From NCBI GenBank assembly GCA_000708835.1, contig DF237250.1, forward strand, positions 1 through 64,000: a stretch of 64,000 bases of DNA, read 5' to 3'. A program made the translations under genes and the position numbers. This stretch comes from Klebsormidium nitens (lineage: Eukaryota; Streptophyta; Klebsormidiophyceae; Klebsormidiales; Klebsormidiaceae). Positions 20,399-33,266 of this stretch are shown here, in pieces (positions within the stretch are counted from its first letter, which is position 1; each line of letters opens with the position of its first letter). The notes beneath the pieces were generated by a model. That model ran no database searches, was not told the origin of the DNA, and saw nothing but the letters and a program-made list of their open reading frames with translations.

Positions 20399-21975
20399 GA
20401 TGAGACAGTGCAAGGACCAGCTTTCCTGCCCCTACAAAACCAAGAGGAATATAGGAGACTGAATAGTAATTTGTCTCAACAAACATCCAGATGCACAATC
20501 ACGAGGCGTTTGCACCTTTACTACGTATGCAACTCTCACCAGTGCAGACTTACAAACACCAGAGGAACAACCCTTAAAACGGCATCCACCTTCTTCAGAC
20601 TGAGTCGCTCAGTTGCGTTCTTCAAGCTGGTCCAAAAGCGGCAGAGCCAACCTCTGCCTGACACATTGTTCTATATTATGAGGGCACATAGAGGCAACCA
20701 GATAAGCAACTTACGTTCACAAGATCCTCAGACGCGCTTCAGAGATGCGCCACTACAGCAGTCCGCAGAATGCCAATTCCTGTGCCAACTTGCCGGGCAA
20801 CCTGAAAGCCCTGAGCCACACCAAGCTGCCCTGCAGCTCCCTAAAGCCCGGCCGCTTTTAGCTCTGTCAACCCTTAGCAGGAGGTCTAAACGCTGACCGC
20901 TTAAAAATACCAGAGGTAACCATTGAAACTTTGGAGACTCAGCTGGAACAAATCAATCTCAAACGACAACGTTCTTTTATCGAAGTCCTGCGATGGGAAC
21001 GGTCTGCTTGGTAACGGTATCCCCTGTCCCTGACTGGGCTCGAACCTCAAGCGAATTGAAGGAAGTTCCGGAATATTTGTTCGGGGGGACACGTGTCAGG
21101 TTCTCACTGGTCACAATTATGCCAACAATCACTTGGTTAGTTGCTTGGTCAGGGCCAGGGTCGGGTTCACATTGGACTTTTTGCCCTAATTCGGTCTGCC
21201 ATGATTCGCAATTGGAAGTACCCATGCTGACGTTTTAGCAGTTTCGGATTACGATAGCCAGACTGGGTTCACATTGCAGTTGGGTCCGTCGAAATACGTC
21301 TCGTAATTCAAAACTCTCGTCTGGAGCCATGTGACTGACCACGTGAATCGTATTGAGTACACTATGTACACAAAACCGTCAGCAAAGGCTGAGGCGTGAC
21401 GATATCCAACCTGTACTTATCGTGATTGGGCTATCCAGATTCCAAACCGCGTTTCGATAGCCTCCCGGATTTGAGTAGGTTTTCGACTTCGATAACTTTT
21501 GAAGTTCGAAGAATTGACCGTTAGCTCGCCGACTCTGGCGGGGTGACGCCGAGTGACGCAAGTCTAGCTATCGAATCACGATAAAAGTTTTGAGAAAGTC
21601 CAATGTGAACCCGACCCAGGCTGCGCAATACCGTACGTAGACCCATCTGCATGTTGCTAGGTAGTCGGAGCTTTCCTGCCAAGATCGCCAATGCATCATT
21701 CAAGTGGCTCATTCAAGTGGCTCATGAGCAGGACGATAAAAAGTCAGCTGCCCGAGTTGTGCATCTTGGCGGCAGGCCCTGGGAAATTTGACGCCCGCAA
21801 CTTCAAGGAGCTCTTGCAAAGCTCACCGGTTGCCCGCCATGGTAGCGGAGGGTGGTGCTCAAGGTCCCCTCGAATCTCCAGTTGCTGGCTTTTATTTGCC
21901 AGCCGTAGGAGAATTTATTTGATTTTGAGGGACTTAGGTGTTTCACTACCGCAACAGATTTAGAAAGACGTCATC
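20399..21975. other. Divergent intergenic region between nuclease-kinase (-) and DGK-like (+) genes
   Basis: This holds the 5' flanks of both genes. No exon was recognised. GTTCACATTGGACTTTTTGC-type motifs repeat near 21166, 21267 and (inverted) 21600. The conserved CACGTG block is listed separately. CTCATTCAAGTGG is tandemly repeated at about 21698-21722. Confidence 0.5.
21083..21168 (-). promoter_or_regulatory. Conserved upstream block of the nuclease-kinase gene
   Basis: GGGGGACACGTGTC at 21084-21097, a 23-base gap, GCCAACAATCACTTGGTTAG at 21121-21140 and GGTCGGGTTC at 21159-21168. Eighteen of 20 bases of the middle element match the block at 13516-13535, and spacing to CACGTG is identical. 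The block lies about 690 bases upstream of the ATG at 20398. Confidence 0.65.
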
Positions 21976-24900
21976 ATGGCAGGGTTTGTAGACGTCTCTG
22001 CACTTTTGCAGAGAAAGTCGTTCAAGCTAGATCTGGATTCTGGCAGAGGTGCGGAGGAAGGCGGGCAGAAGAGTGTGGCTCCGATCGGCCCTCAGAATGA
22101 AGCAACAGCCTCTGAGGTGCCCGTGGGTACAAGGCCTCCCTTCGCTTCTGAACAACGGCTCAATGGAAAGGTGCCACCGAAGTCACCACAGAGCACATTG
22201 CAGTCATCTTCTGGGGGAACAACTCCCACAACCCCCTTCCTGCAAACTCTGGTGGGCCTTGTAACTGGGAGTCATCCCAATGGGACTTCCAAGGAGAAAG
22301 ATGTGGCGGTCAGCAGTGCGCCAATGGTGGATGAGTCTGCTTCTGAGCCAGAAGTGAAAGGAGTAGCAGGACAGAGTTTGCCAGTGCCGATTGCGGATCG
22401 GGGAGACGCTCCAGGTGAAAGTTCTGAAGAAAAGGCAGTAAGGTGGAATGCAGATGGGGAACAATATCTTCTAGAACCTGAACAAACCCCCAACCTGCAT
22501 AGCTCAGGAGCGGAACAAGGTGGCTTTAGTCTGGGGATGTCAACAGCAGAGACAAAGCCGCAGACACCGAAAGAGGTTGAGCCATCAGCGGAGGAGCCTG
22601 CTATTATGGAGAGCGCCAAGAATGTGGACATGAGAGCAACTGGGGCTGTCTCTGGGGACTCCACTGCAAGTGTTGCTGATGTCACCGAGGTGGTTCCAAC
22701 GGCTGGTGTTGCCATGGTCGAGAAGCCAGCATTTAGCAGCGGGGAGCACAGCATTGTGGAGGCGCCAGATTCTCTGCAGGGCCACATGGATCCCCCCACA
22801 GAAACAAAGCATATTATTGCGGTGCAAGCTGGGACTGATGTGCAGCAAGGGACTGACGGCGGTGTCAAAGAAACTGACGGTGATACGCAGGCTCCCATAG
22901 TTGACACGGGCGGCCCTGCAGTTGCCCGGCAGGGGAGCGGGCGCTTCTCTAAGGTTGGAGGTTTGTTGAAAAGAACCCTAAGTTTTACCCGGGGCAAGGG
23001 CGGGGCCGCTGACGACCGGGGGGGTGAGCTGCCTGGCGAGGAACTTCCCTCGGAGGCGCCTAGCAAGGACTTGGAGGACGGGGACTCGGTAATAAGCTGG
23101 GTGGGTGGCGAAACCAGTAATGACCGGCCTACCGGTCAGGACCGTCATGCTGAAGTCAGCATTGAGGCTCCCGCGCCCCAGGTTGCTAGGGCGGACAGTG
23201 GCCGCTTCCGTAGTCTGCTGAAGAAGCTCATCCCGGGGGCGCCGGACGCAGGGGAAACTGCACCCCCTTCCACGGTAAGGGCAGACGGCGGAGTCCCCGT
23301 CCTCGAAACGTTCACCCTGCCGCGAAGCGTCCCCATCGGAAGCGGGGAACACAACGCCGCCGCGGCCGGCGTCAGTGCCGAGACTCCTGATTCTCACAGT
23401 GCTGGAGTTGACACCAGGACACAGCCTGGAGTTGCACAGCAGGGGAGCGGGAAAATGGGGGGCTTGCTGCGAAAGCTCAGTTACAAGCAGATTGCGACGG
23501 AAGGGGCAGAAGAGGCGGTAGGCGGGGGGAATGTGTCCGGAACAGTGTCGGCGGAGGATAAGGCTTCTGCTTTCCGCATACCGAAGTACCTGCTTCCTGG
23601 GGGGGCTGAGAAGGGGGAAAGAGGCTTGGAGCTGGAGGGAGTGGAGACCCCCCCGGCGAGCCCCATGATCGTGTTTGTTGACAGCCAAACTGGGGAAGGC
23701 GATCTGCGGCGAGAGTTGAGCGCGATTCTGGGGGCGGGCCAGGTAGGGCTCTCGTGAGAGATTTCTAGACGAACTGAGGTCTGCAACCGTACCCCCAGAT
23801 CTTTTGATTATTGTGTGGAGAGTTGTTTTTCTAAGTGCTGAAGTATTATCTAGGGTGCCGGGACACGGCTGCATTTGTTGAGGCGATTCTTTGTGACGGT
23901 TTATTTTCAGGAAATGGCTGAATCTCATAAGGACAGTTGTTGCGGCTTACCGTACATATTGATTCTGGAAGAAAGTTCGCAAATAGAGCAACCATCCGCT
24001 TGAAGTGTGTGGAAGATGATCTCAAAACCTCCGTTAGTTCAAACTAGGCACCATCAGGTTATTGTGAAGAAGCTCAGTTGAGGAATTTGACTTTTAAGCT
24101 TTTGCTGACAACTTGTTCCAATGATTGGTTTATTAAAATGGGTTATAAGGGCATAGCGTCAGTCATGTCCGCTAGGTTAGACTTATCTTGCATAATTAGT
24201 GGGGCTCATTCCGACCCATTTCAGGCAGGTATAAGTGGTCAATTGGCTCTGGTTTCGTTCGGCAAGATTCGGCACAATGTTCAGTCTGCAGATTGACTAG
24301 ACATCCTACATCGAACATCAGGTGTTTGTTCTTTTGTAGGAGGGTGAGGTGCTTGACATACTGTATTTCTTAAAATCTCCCGGCTCCCGGCTCTGCAGAC
24401 TCTTGCAGGTAACCCCTGTCATTGTTTTGATAACTAACAAGAGTCGCCTTGTTTACATTTTGTTCTCTACCACTGCCTTACCTTCACAAGAAGCCCTCCT
24501 TGTTCAAATTCCCCTTGGTTGTTCTTTAGACCAGTGTACGGAACACTCGTGTGTGCAGGTATTCGACACGGCGCATCTCTCTGCAGCAGACTTCTTGGGA
24601 GCGCTCCTCCCGAAGCTGACCGAGCTGTCGCACAAGGGAGACACGGTCGCTGCGGTGGTAAAAGATAACCTCCGGGTCCTTGTGAGTCATCCCCCGGTTT
24701 CTTGCAGCTCGTTTGGATAGCTTCTTCGAAGCCTTCAAGTTTCAACTTTGGTGGCAATGTAATGCTTCCAGTACTCAACTTCTCTCTCTTTGCCAGTGCT
24801 GGCCCTCTTTTTATCTTCAAGAGGTTGTAGGGTGAGGCTAAATATCGCCAATGCGGAATCCATGTCTGGTGTCTTCTGGTCGTATGTAATAAGCCCGGGA

Positions 24901-27900
24901 AAGAACCAACAGAATAAAGTGGAAGACCCTGGACATGCTTCTCAGTGAACCAGTGCCGATTTGAGAGTCCCCCTTGGCGTGGCCTTTCAGGATTAGTGCT
25001 GCGAGGAGGGATGATCCTCCTCTGGTTTAGCAAAGCTCTCTATCGGAAAAGCCGAAAATGGCGTTTATCAAGACTCGGTTCCATTGCCTCTTCCTTACAG
25101 GTTGTGGGAGAAGATGCACTCTTCAAATCAGTGTCGTCGGCCCTGCAAGAATCGACGGCGGGGAAGAGCATTCCGGTGGGGTGCATCCCAGCCAGTGGCC
25201 GAAGCAGCCTGGCACAAGCACTGGGCCTGGTGAGCCGTTTGCTAACACATCTTCATGGGTGAAACGATCTGGGCTGTGAAGCTTTCGGGACTCCCAATTG
25301 CTTGAAACTCCGCTGGAGACCCTCGTACCTTTAGGCGTACAGTCAAAGGTGTGTGAAGTAAAAGGCTACCAAGTAGCCAGGCACGTCGGAGACCTTTCCA
25401 AGAACTGTCAAGGTCTCTCGTTTGTCCTCCGATCGGAATAAGCAGAATTCCACTTACCAATTGTAAAGAAGAAGTCTATCAAATCATCCAGCACAATAAT
25501 CAGAAGCTCTCTCTATTGCAGAGTCAAAGTGCAGTGGAAGCCTCTCGGCAGTCGGCCATGGACCTACTCGTGCAACTGGCGGATGCCGGGACGCAGATAC
25601 TAGACTGGTGAGCGGTCGCTGAGAGTGTCTGTCAAGCAGTAGTGCAATCCCTTTTCTGCCTTTTCCTCCCACGCCCTGAACGTCTTCTTGCCACTCGAAT
25701 GCCAGATCACCTCTGATATTGTCGACGTCTCCGGCTGAGGCATTGAAGAAGTCGATCGTCGTGAAAGTGTTCCTGAGCAGGCTACAAGAACGCTGATTGC
25801 TTTAGCTGTTGTATCACTGCATCAACTATCAGCAGTCCAGCTTCACTTGCTCCCCCATCACTTTCAACAAACCATCCTTTCTTTGCTTCGTTCTTCTGGT
25901 CGAAACGAGATAAGAGGACGATAGCTGACCTCCCTTACTAATGCTGTGTCCCCGATTTTCGTTTGCTTATCAAACCAAGAGGTTAAGCTAACAACCCACC
26001 GCCATCTACTTATCCAGCTGGGAGGTTAAGCTAACCACCCACCGGAAGCGCACCGCGAGCAATCTCCCGGCATCTCTGAAGACCATTCCCGTGGAGGGGG
26101 GGAAGAGTGACTGGGTGATTTCACACCAGGGGCTTTGCTTTGGCTCGCTCCACCTTGGTGAGAACCCAGTGCTTTTTACCGGTTGGTCTGTGTCCGGGTC
26201 GTTCTCCATTTACGAACGAAAGCATTTTATACAGTTTCGGGTGAATCCCCTGTGTCGAGAGTAGTCAAAGATTGGGCCCTTAGGTGTTTTTGATTACAAT
26301 TAGAGGTCCGTTGCTTACATGTATGCATTGACTGTTGTTTTGCTCGAGAGAAGGTGCAAAGAACATACCCGCATTATGCAACAACGCTTCCAGCACTCTC
26401 GCAAAACTCACAGGCGACTGGAAATCTTTCTGCTGTTCTGAAGCTTCAACGGCATATTTGTCACCTCTTTTGAGTACAGCGAAGTCGAATCAACGCGGCC
26501 GTCGTAGGCTCGACGGCAGTTGTGGTCATCGCAATGTTCGATACTTGATGTACTCTTATGAGGGAATTCGTCCTAGGGTAGTGACGGTGTATATTGACAT
26601 CCTCGTCGCATTCTCCTGTGCGACAGACATGGGCTACGTGCGGTCTTCTGAGGCCGGAGGCAACTCGAGGGTCCCGCAACGGAAGGCCGCCGGCTGGTTT
26701 TGTGGAGCGTGCTCCAACGAGCCTCTGGTCATGTAAGCGGCTCTCTGCATCGGTTTTTGCGTTCGGAGGACGAACTTTGCTCACACTCAGAAGACTCGTT
26801 CTAGTTGTGGAGAGTAGAGAGCTTGGAGGACGGATATATTTCACAATCAGCAAAGTCATATGAATGGAGGGTTTGAGAGTAGAGAGCTTCATGTGCAACG
26901 TTCACCTCTCCAGTCATCGAAGATGGTCTTGATCGCGTCCCTTGATTTTTGAGCGGCTTGGGATTAACACCCACAGATATTGAACCCCAACGTCTACTCC
27001 CATTTTACCAGTCTATACCTCGGTACTCAATAGTTCACTTGCACTTTTCAATTCACCACTTCGGCTTTCCTGATAAGAGGACTCAAGAGTTTTTCCAGGC
27101 GCGCTTGTTATCGTTAGCAGCCAGATCCTAGGCTGCCCGAAGTCGATCATCCCTGCTCACAATTCGAATAGTCTGGTAGCGCGAAAAGGTATTTGCGCCT
27201 TCCGAAGAAAGAGCACTATCGGATACGGACGTCGTTTCCGTAGAGTGCTTTTGAGGGGAAGAGTACCATAGCATCCGGAGGTTGTTCGCACTTTACGATA
27301 TGGACGTCCTGTATTCTGAATATTTCTGAGTATCAGTGCACTTTCATGAATATTCTGGTGTGCTTGTTGTGCAGCCGCAGCCAAAACGTGGGGCGGCTAG
27401 AGATCATTCAGAACGGCATCTGGAGTTACCTGGAGCTGTCGCCCCAGATCCGGTCGCTCGAGTTTCTGAACCTTGCCGATGCGCGGCGCAAGATGAAGAC
27501 GCTCGAGGTGGGCTTCTCTTCTTTTCTCTCGCTTTGTGAACTCCGCTGAATTTGTGGAACTGAACAGCTAAAAGCCGTTCCATCGCTTTGCGTACTTCGC
27601 TGGATTGTGTGGAACTGAACACCTAAAAGCGGTTCCATCTTACTTCCCTCGCCCTTGCTTGCCTTGGTGGTCGAGAGGTCTTGGGCATTGATGCAGTATC
27701 TATGCTCGATGCGAGGCAAAGAGCGGAAGCGGCAGGGGAAATGTCTCCCCTTTCGGTTTCTCCCTTTCCTCTTCTACTTTCCACTTGTGATTGGAACTTT
27801 GAGCGTGGATGTGGGCTCGTCTTGCTTCTTGCCTTTCCTCCCCCGCTTCAGTGGAGAGAGGCCGGAGCCGTGCATGTGCTTCAACACAGGGGCAAACTGT

Positions 27901-30900
27901 TCAACCCAACGAGGTTCACGTTAGTGTGCCGTTTTCAGTGGGCGAAAGCGTTTTCTAAGGCACCACTCACGCGCAAGCCCGGATCATGCTCATGTATATA
28001 CAAAGAATTCTTGGCGAAGCCTCACACTTGATTGAACTTCAGGGGCACGGAGGTTAGAGCACTAAGTGTACGCTGATGATAGCATCTCTTTCCTCTGCAG
28101 AAAAGCGTTGCGGATGCTTATGCGGACGACGGCCTCATCGAGATTGTGGGGATTCAGGAGGGGTCCGACACCGAGATCTGCCTGGCCCAGGTGAGGCCCC
28201 GGAATTTTGCTCCGTTTCTTGGAATCTGACGAGCAGTGCCTAGCAAGCGTACGAACTCCTGCAGTCAAGTCAGTCATGGTTTAGGCTCAAACCTGGCTGT
28301 GGGCGGTTTTCAAATCATCTGCTCCTCATTCGACGTGTGGCTTCGGCTCTCAGACAACGTCACCAGCAACCTCTGTCAAGTGACGGGTTCCTATCTGCGT
28401 AGTAACCAAAAAAATTCAAGCATTACATCCTCTGTACTTCCCCTTATGTACTTGGTTCCAACCCAAGTCGAACTAGTGTCGTAACGATTGGTGTCAACCC
28501 AAGCTTTCCAGCAGTATCATCAAAGCGACTGTTGATTCTCTTCATGTTGCAGACAAACGCGGTGCGGCTTGAGCTGTTTGGGAATGCGGAGGTGGACCAC
28601 GTGAAGCTGCGGCTGGATTCAGAGGCATGGGTGCAGCCACTGGCGGGCGAGAGTATGACGGATCCCGCAGTCATCCAAGTATGACTTCCCTCCCTTTCAT
28701 TCAGTATGGTCTTGAGGTCTCAGACAGCCCGCTTTCGTTCAAGCTTTGGAGCTCGTCTACCAGCTGGCGGCACCAGAGTAACAGGTGTCTCAGTTCATAC
28801 TTGGCAGCTTCTCATACATGGTGCATGGGTATTCCATATTGGGGCAATTGCAAACCGGATTCCGCTTTCTTGTCTGCCTTGCAGCGCCTGTCTGGACAAA
28901 CACAATGAAGACCGACCAATACTTTCAGACGAACCAGCGTCAAGATCCTCTCAACCCCACTGCAAATGCGTCCTTCTCAAGGCGCCCTCACTCTTAACTG
29001 CTGGTGGGTGTCCTTTCAAAAACTTCGTTGATTGAATATACTGACCTCCATCTCTTCTTTGGCAGATTACGCACGCGGGCCAAACCCCGGTCCTGGTCAC
29101 CCCGACCACCTCTCTCAAGTGCACCACCCCTGCTGTCGTCCGCCCCCCGGTCTTCGCTCCCCCCCCTCTGGAAAGCCCCTCCGAGAAGGCCCCCGGGCTC
29201 TTCCGGCGCAGCGCGAGTCCTTTCCGCAAGGGTGGCCGCTTCCGCAGCGCCAGCCCCTTCCGTAAAGGGTCCCGTTCCCGCCAGCGCAGCCCCAGTCCTG
29301 GCCCCCGCCGGTCGCGAGAGGGGCTCGAGATCGCCCCGGAGCCGTCCGATGCCGTCCGAACGGCGCCCGACGGCGTCCGAACGGCGGCCAACGGCGTCCA
29401 ACCGGCGTCCGAGAGCGTCCGAAGCGCGTCCGACCTCGTTGCAAGCGTTTCTGAACGTGTGCGGACGTCCGAGGAGGCTTCTGACACGAGCCGCGCAGCA
29501 TCGCAGCCGCGACCCACGTCGACTGAGCGGGTCTTCAGCCCCGCAGGCCGGGGCCGGCGCGCGCAGAGCCCCGTGCCCGGCGGTCGCGCCGACCAGGAGG
29601 TCCGGGCCGCAAGCGCTCCGAAACGCCCGCACACGACCCCGACGAACAACCCCACTAAAGACTATGCGGAAGCGGCAACGGCCGCGGCCCGAGGGGGGAC
29701 TGGGTTGGGGTCGCGCCGGGCGGGGCTGTCGCTGCCCTGGACGCTCAAGGTGGACAAGCTGGTCGATACGGACAAGGTGCAACCGCAGCAGCGGCTGGCG
29801 CGGACGCCGACGGGGAGCGGGCGGCAGGAGATCTACGAGCCGGTCGCCAAGACGCTGGTCCGGACAGGTGCGGAAGGATTTGGTGCTTGGATGTTGAATT
29901 GCTTCCACGAGGAAAGGGCAGGTTCCAATCTGGCCCAGGCTTGGTTTTTGATTCGCTTCGACATAAGTTTGGTTTAGCCTGGTTTTAGCAGGAGCGAAAC
30001 CTGACAAGCTGCCTCGATAGAAAGGGCGGAAGAGCTTTTTGAGGAACAATCTGGGTCGAGTGGCACTCGTGTCGTAGAAAAGCAAGTTGTATCAAGGCCT
30101 GACCCAAGAACCTCCTCAGGCAATTGGTTGAGCAACGGTCTTCTTGCCACTTCGACCAGGTATTACCATCACGTTTCAACAGTACGCGCTCCGTCTTTCT
30201 TTGGATGACAGGCCAGGATGTACAGAGGAGAAGGGTTTCTGAATGGGTTACCAATCTTCCCGCGTTCTTGAAAGACAACTGGCCCGGCTGAGCCCTGCTT
30301 TTTCCCGCACAATCTTTACCAACTCGGAGCTCAATCCTGGCATATCCGCGACGCTTGTTACAGGAAGCGGACGGTTGACCGGCGACGAGTACGGCCGGCC
30401 CCCCTCCCCCTCCCTCTACCGCTCCTCCTCCCGGGACAACCTCGACCAAGCCACTCTCTCCCGCCCCGCATCCCCCGCTCCGCTCTACCGGTCGTCGTCT
30501 CGCGACAATCTCGAGCAGTTTGGGGGACTCTCCCGACCGGCTTCCCCGGCCTTGAGCCGTCAAAACTCCGGGAATACCGGGTACTCGCCCCGGGTGAATG
30601 TGCTGCAGCCAACCCGGTCCGAGTCCCCCGTGCAGCTGCGCGAGCGCGACCCGACCCCCGAGCGCCTGCCCCGGATGGCCGACTGGGCGACCGGGATGTC
30701 GCGGAAGAGTGCGTCGATGAGTGAGTGGCCTCTTTTCGGTCATTTTATATCGTTCACTGCATTGTGCAGAAATGGTTTTGTTTGTCGGGCCTGAGTGATT
30801 GCCGGCGGCTGGGAGGGATGTCTCTGTGGTAAGTACACGTTGCTTGAAGGCGAATAAGCATTTGAGATAAGGAGCGAGTTGGCGTTGTTTCTAAGGAACA

Positions 30901-31517
30901 TTGTGAGCCTTGCTTTGAGAATGGAGACCATTGGTGTAATCTTCTTGAACATTTAAGATCCTGATCACTGTCAGCCTGAAGTCTCCCTGGTAAGTGTGTT
31001 GTCGGTTGGACCCATTTTTGTCGTCCGTCCTGTTTCTAGTAACAATCCGTCTGCATAATCACACGTCGAGTTGACAAGATGACCTGTCGTATGAACGTTG
31101 GAAGGCAACATTCCGCCGATCCGCCCTCCTATCGACCTCTCCCTGTTGACATTTCCCCTTCTTCTCTGTGCAGCATACCACAGCGGAGTCCTCACAAAGC
31201 AGGAACGCGAGAACGCCGTAGCCATTGGGTACGGCAGCACTCTCACCCGGGAAGAGCGAGAGCGAATGCAGGCCCTCGCGTTTGGCGGGGCCTCTGGTTC
31301 CGACCGAGGAGTGACTCCCCAGCGGATCCGGTCTGCGCGCGCTCGCTACATCGGCGCCGCAGCTGCTATGTACAATATTCGGGGGCCGCTCGAGCTGGAT
31401 TTGGCTACCGACGACAAGGCCGAGAGTCCGCCGCCGCCTGTGCGCACCGCAAGGGATTATTTTTCAGGGCCTTTGACCGCGGATGGCATTCCGGCAATGA
31501 GAAGGTCGCATGCTTGA
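21976..31517 (+). CDS. Diacylglycerol-kinase-fold protein with degenerate active site and long disordered arms
   Basis: Twelve exons: 21976-23742, 24559-24681, 25101-25229, 25522-25607, 26018-26157, 26627-26732, 27375-27507, 28101-28190, 28553-28678, 29066-29867, 30364-30720, 31174-31517. Total 4203 nt, all phases closing, 1400 residues. Residues 1-575 are low-complexity. Residues 576-915 follow plant cluster-II DGKs: MIVFVDSQTGE, VFDTAHLSAADFL, IPVGCIPASGRSSL, LDCWEVKL, AAGWFCGACSNEP and the accessory-domain YADDGLIEIVGIQEG. The ATP-binding GGDGT is replaced by GEDAL (residues 633-637) and the P-L-G-T-G-N-D-L loop by PASGRSSL, so catalysis is unlikely. The C-terminal 485 residues are Ser/Arg/Pro-rich with RSASPFRKG pairs, a seven-residue VRTAxxG repeat and two LYRSSSRDNL repeats. 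A scaffold or lipid-sensing role is an inference. The start is the first ATG of the long open exon. Confidence 0.85.
22911..23490 (+). repeat. Three copies of a GSGR...LLKKL motif in the DGK-like N-terminus
   Basis: VARQGSGRFSKVGGLLKR (about 22920-22972), VARADSGRFRSLLKKLI (about 23183-23232) and VAQQGSGKMGGLLRKLS (about 23431-23482) share a V-A-x-x-G/D-S-G-R/K start and a basic amphipathic L-L-x-K/R-L end. These could be membrane-binding helices or phosphorylation sites. Confidence 0.75.
25980..26045 (+). repeat. 43-bp offset duplication of the fifth exon's 5' edge (DGK-like gene)
   Basis: AGGTTAAGCTAACAACCCAC at 25980 in the intron is repeated as AGGTTAAGCTAACCACCCAC at 26023 inside the exon that begins at 26018. 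Confidence 0.85.
27553..27639 (+). repeat. Intronic tandem repeat, 55-bp period
   Basis: TGTGGAACTGAACAGCTAAA (27553) recurs as TGTGGAACTGAACACCTAAA (27608), each followed by AGC(C/G)GTTCCATC. It lies in the intron after the seventh exon of the DGK-like gene. Confidence 0.85.
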
Positions 31518-33266
31518 GTTGGCGGCTTCAAAATGCAGGCGCTGGACATGCCAATGGCGCAGGCATGTGGTGGAGCTCTCACGTCTTACTATACTGAGCG
31601 TAAAGACCGACACTTTGATGAGACTATCGGAATTTTAGTTATAGCTTTATATCTGTTGAGTATCGCAGGGAGTCAGCCTTCGCTGTCTTGACCGATTGGA
31701 GAGTGGTGGTCTCAGAAGACGGAAATGCAGTCATAAGCAGTCATGTGCTCTGTAGAAACGCTCAAGTGTAAGCCAACCAGTGTTAGGGTAGGCGATGCTA
31801 GTCACGTTTATACTTGTGATATATGTTAAACCTTTTTTATAACCCGTGTCTCGCATCGACCCTTGAGTTACTTGTTCAAAGGGTCCGTTGAGATACCCAT
31901 TGCTTCGATTTGCAAAGTCTTGTGCAAAGTTTGAGAAGCCTGCGTGGTAGGTCCCCAGCCTCAAATCAATATGATTGACAGACATTGGAAACGCATATGG
32001 CAGGCTTGAAGTCAATGCAATTGATCGTGAACGAGTCAATCTGGTAGTGGGCCGCACGCAGCATGCGACTGTTAAGCAATTCGACTTTCATACAATCTTC
32101 AAAACGCGGCCAAGCTGGCAAGAGTCACGGTTTCTGATGCATCACCCGGAGCTGAGCAGAAGGCCTCCTTTTGAGCATTTGCAGGGTTGAGACATGTAGG
32201 TATAAAGCTTTTGCTGCTTTTGCTCAATCGCGCTCATTCACACGTACGATGTGGTGCACGCGTTCGGAAAGAATTGCAGCCCTAGCTATAGTTGCAAGAG
32301 AGGACGAGGCACGCTCAATATCCTAATAACTTGGCCAGCAGCGTGATCGGTCATGATGCATTTGCCGTGATAAGATAACCTACTAGACCGTCATTGTACT
32401 TTGTGATGATATCATTCAAAGACGCGTGGCGGCACACTTTTCTTAAGATAAGAAGTAAGCGAATACATCTAGAAGACTAGCTAATGTGTACTAATGCCAC
32501 GTACAAAACTGAGCTCTTGTCAATTGTTCCCGGCTGCTCCGCAATGGTAAGAGGAACCGGCTGACCGTGGGGCGCGCGCGTGCCGGTGCGCACTAGTTGC
32601 TCCGACGGTCGTGAAGTGGAGGTGGGGGTTGCGATTTCAACCGCTCATTGATCTGACGCCGTCCGATCTGCGTTTTGACGTTGTACCGACGGTGTGCAAA
32701 GGTTCTTTGTGCATGGTTTCAGGTTTGTGGTCATGCAGCAACGAGGAGTCACTGTTGCTGAGTCAGAATCTCGCGGGTAGGTGTTCTTCAGTTTCATGGT
32801 TTGAACACTGAGCAACACTACCGTAGGTAGTTAGCGGACTTCCCCCAGAAGTGACGGCACTGAACAGTTACAGTCGAAGTTTACTCTCCAGTAGCCAATG
32901 CGCACAAGCTGATCAGTTGATCATTTCAAGTTGGGGAGTGACTCGTGCTCAACGCAGCGCAGTGTTGCCAATCTGCCTGCAAGCCCTTTTCGCAGAAGGA
33001 TTGTCAGCTCAGGCGCTCCTTCTTCAGGATTGTGAGCTGGGGAATTGAGAGGTGAGTTAATAATCGACCAAATGCCGCCCGTTTCTATTGGTACGAAGAG
33101 GTGGTTCTGATTCTGACCACTCTGTGCTTGCGAAGCAGCTCACGTGTGTCGCAACTGGGTCAGAGAAGATCCATCATAGTCATGAGATTCAAGAGCAGGA
33201 AGTGCTAAAAAGTTGATTGCATTGAAAAAGTGGTTGAAATGAGAAGACCCTCAATGCAGGACCAAA
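31518..33266. other. Intergenic region
   Basis: This is the 3' flank of the DGK-like gene and the 5' flank of the GPI-protein gene. No exon with plausible splice signals and recognisable content was found. Confidence 0.5.

Noticed and set aside
21030-21070. GGGCTCGAACCTCA, resembling a tRNA T-arm
   Set aside because: No matching acceptor stem, anticodon arm or D-arm could be found around it.
22272-23928. Long minus-strand ORFs
   Set aside because: They are shadows of the large GC-rich first exon of the DGK-like gene.
25000-27500. Treating the DGK-like gene as a pseudogene
   Set aside because: Twelve exons close to 1400 codons without a stop or frameshift. Only the active-site residues are changed.
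28994-30085. 363-residue minus-strand ORF and 297-residue plus-strand ORF in another frame
   Set aside because: Both overlap the repetitive GC-rich tenth exon of the DGK-like gene, whose frame is fixed by splice phase on both sides.
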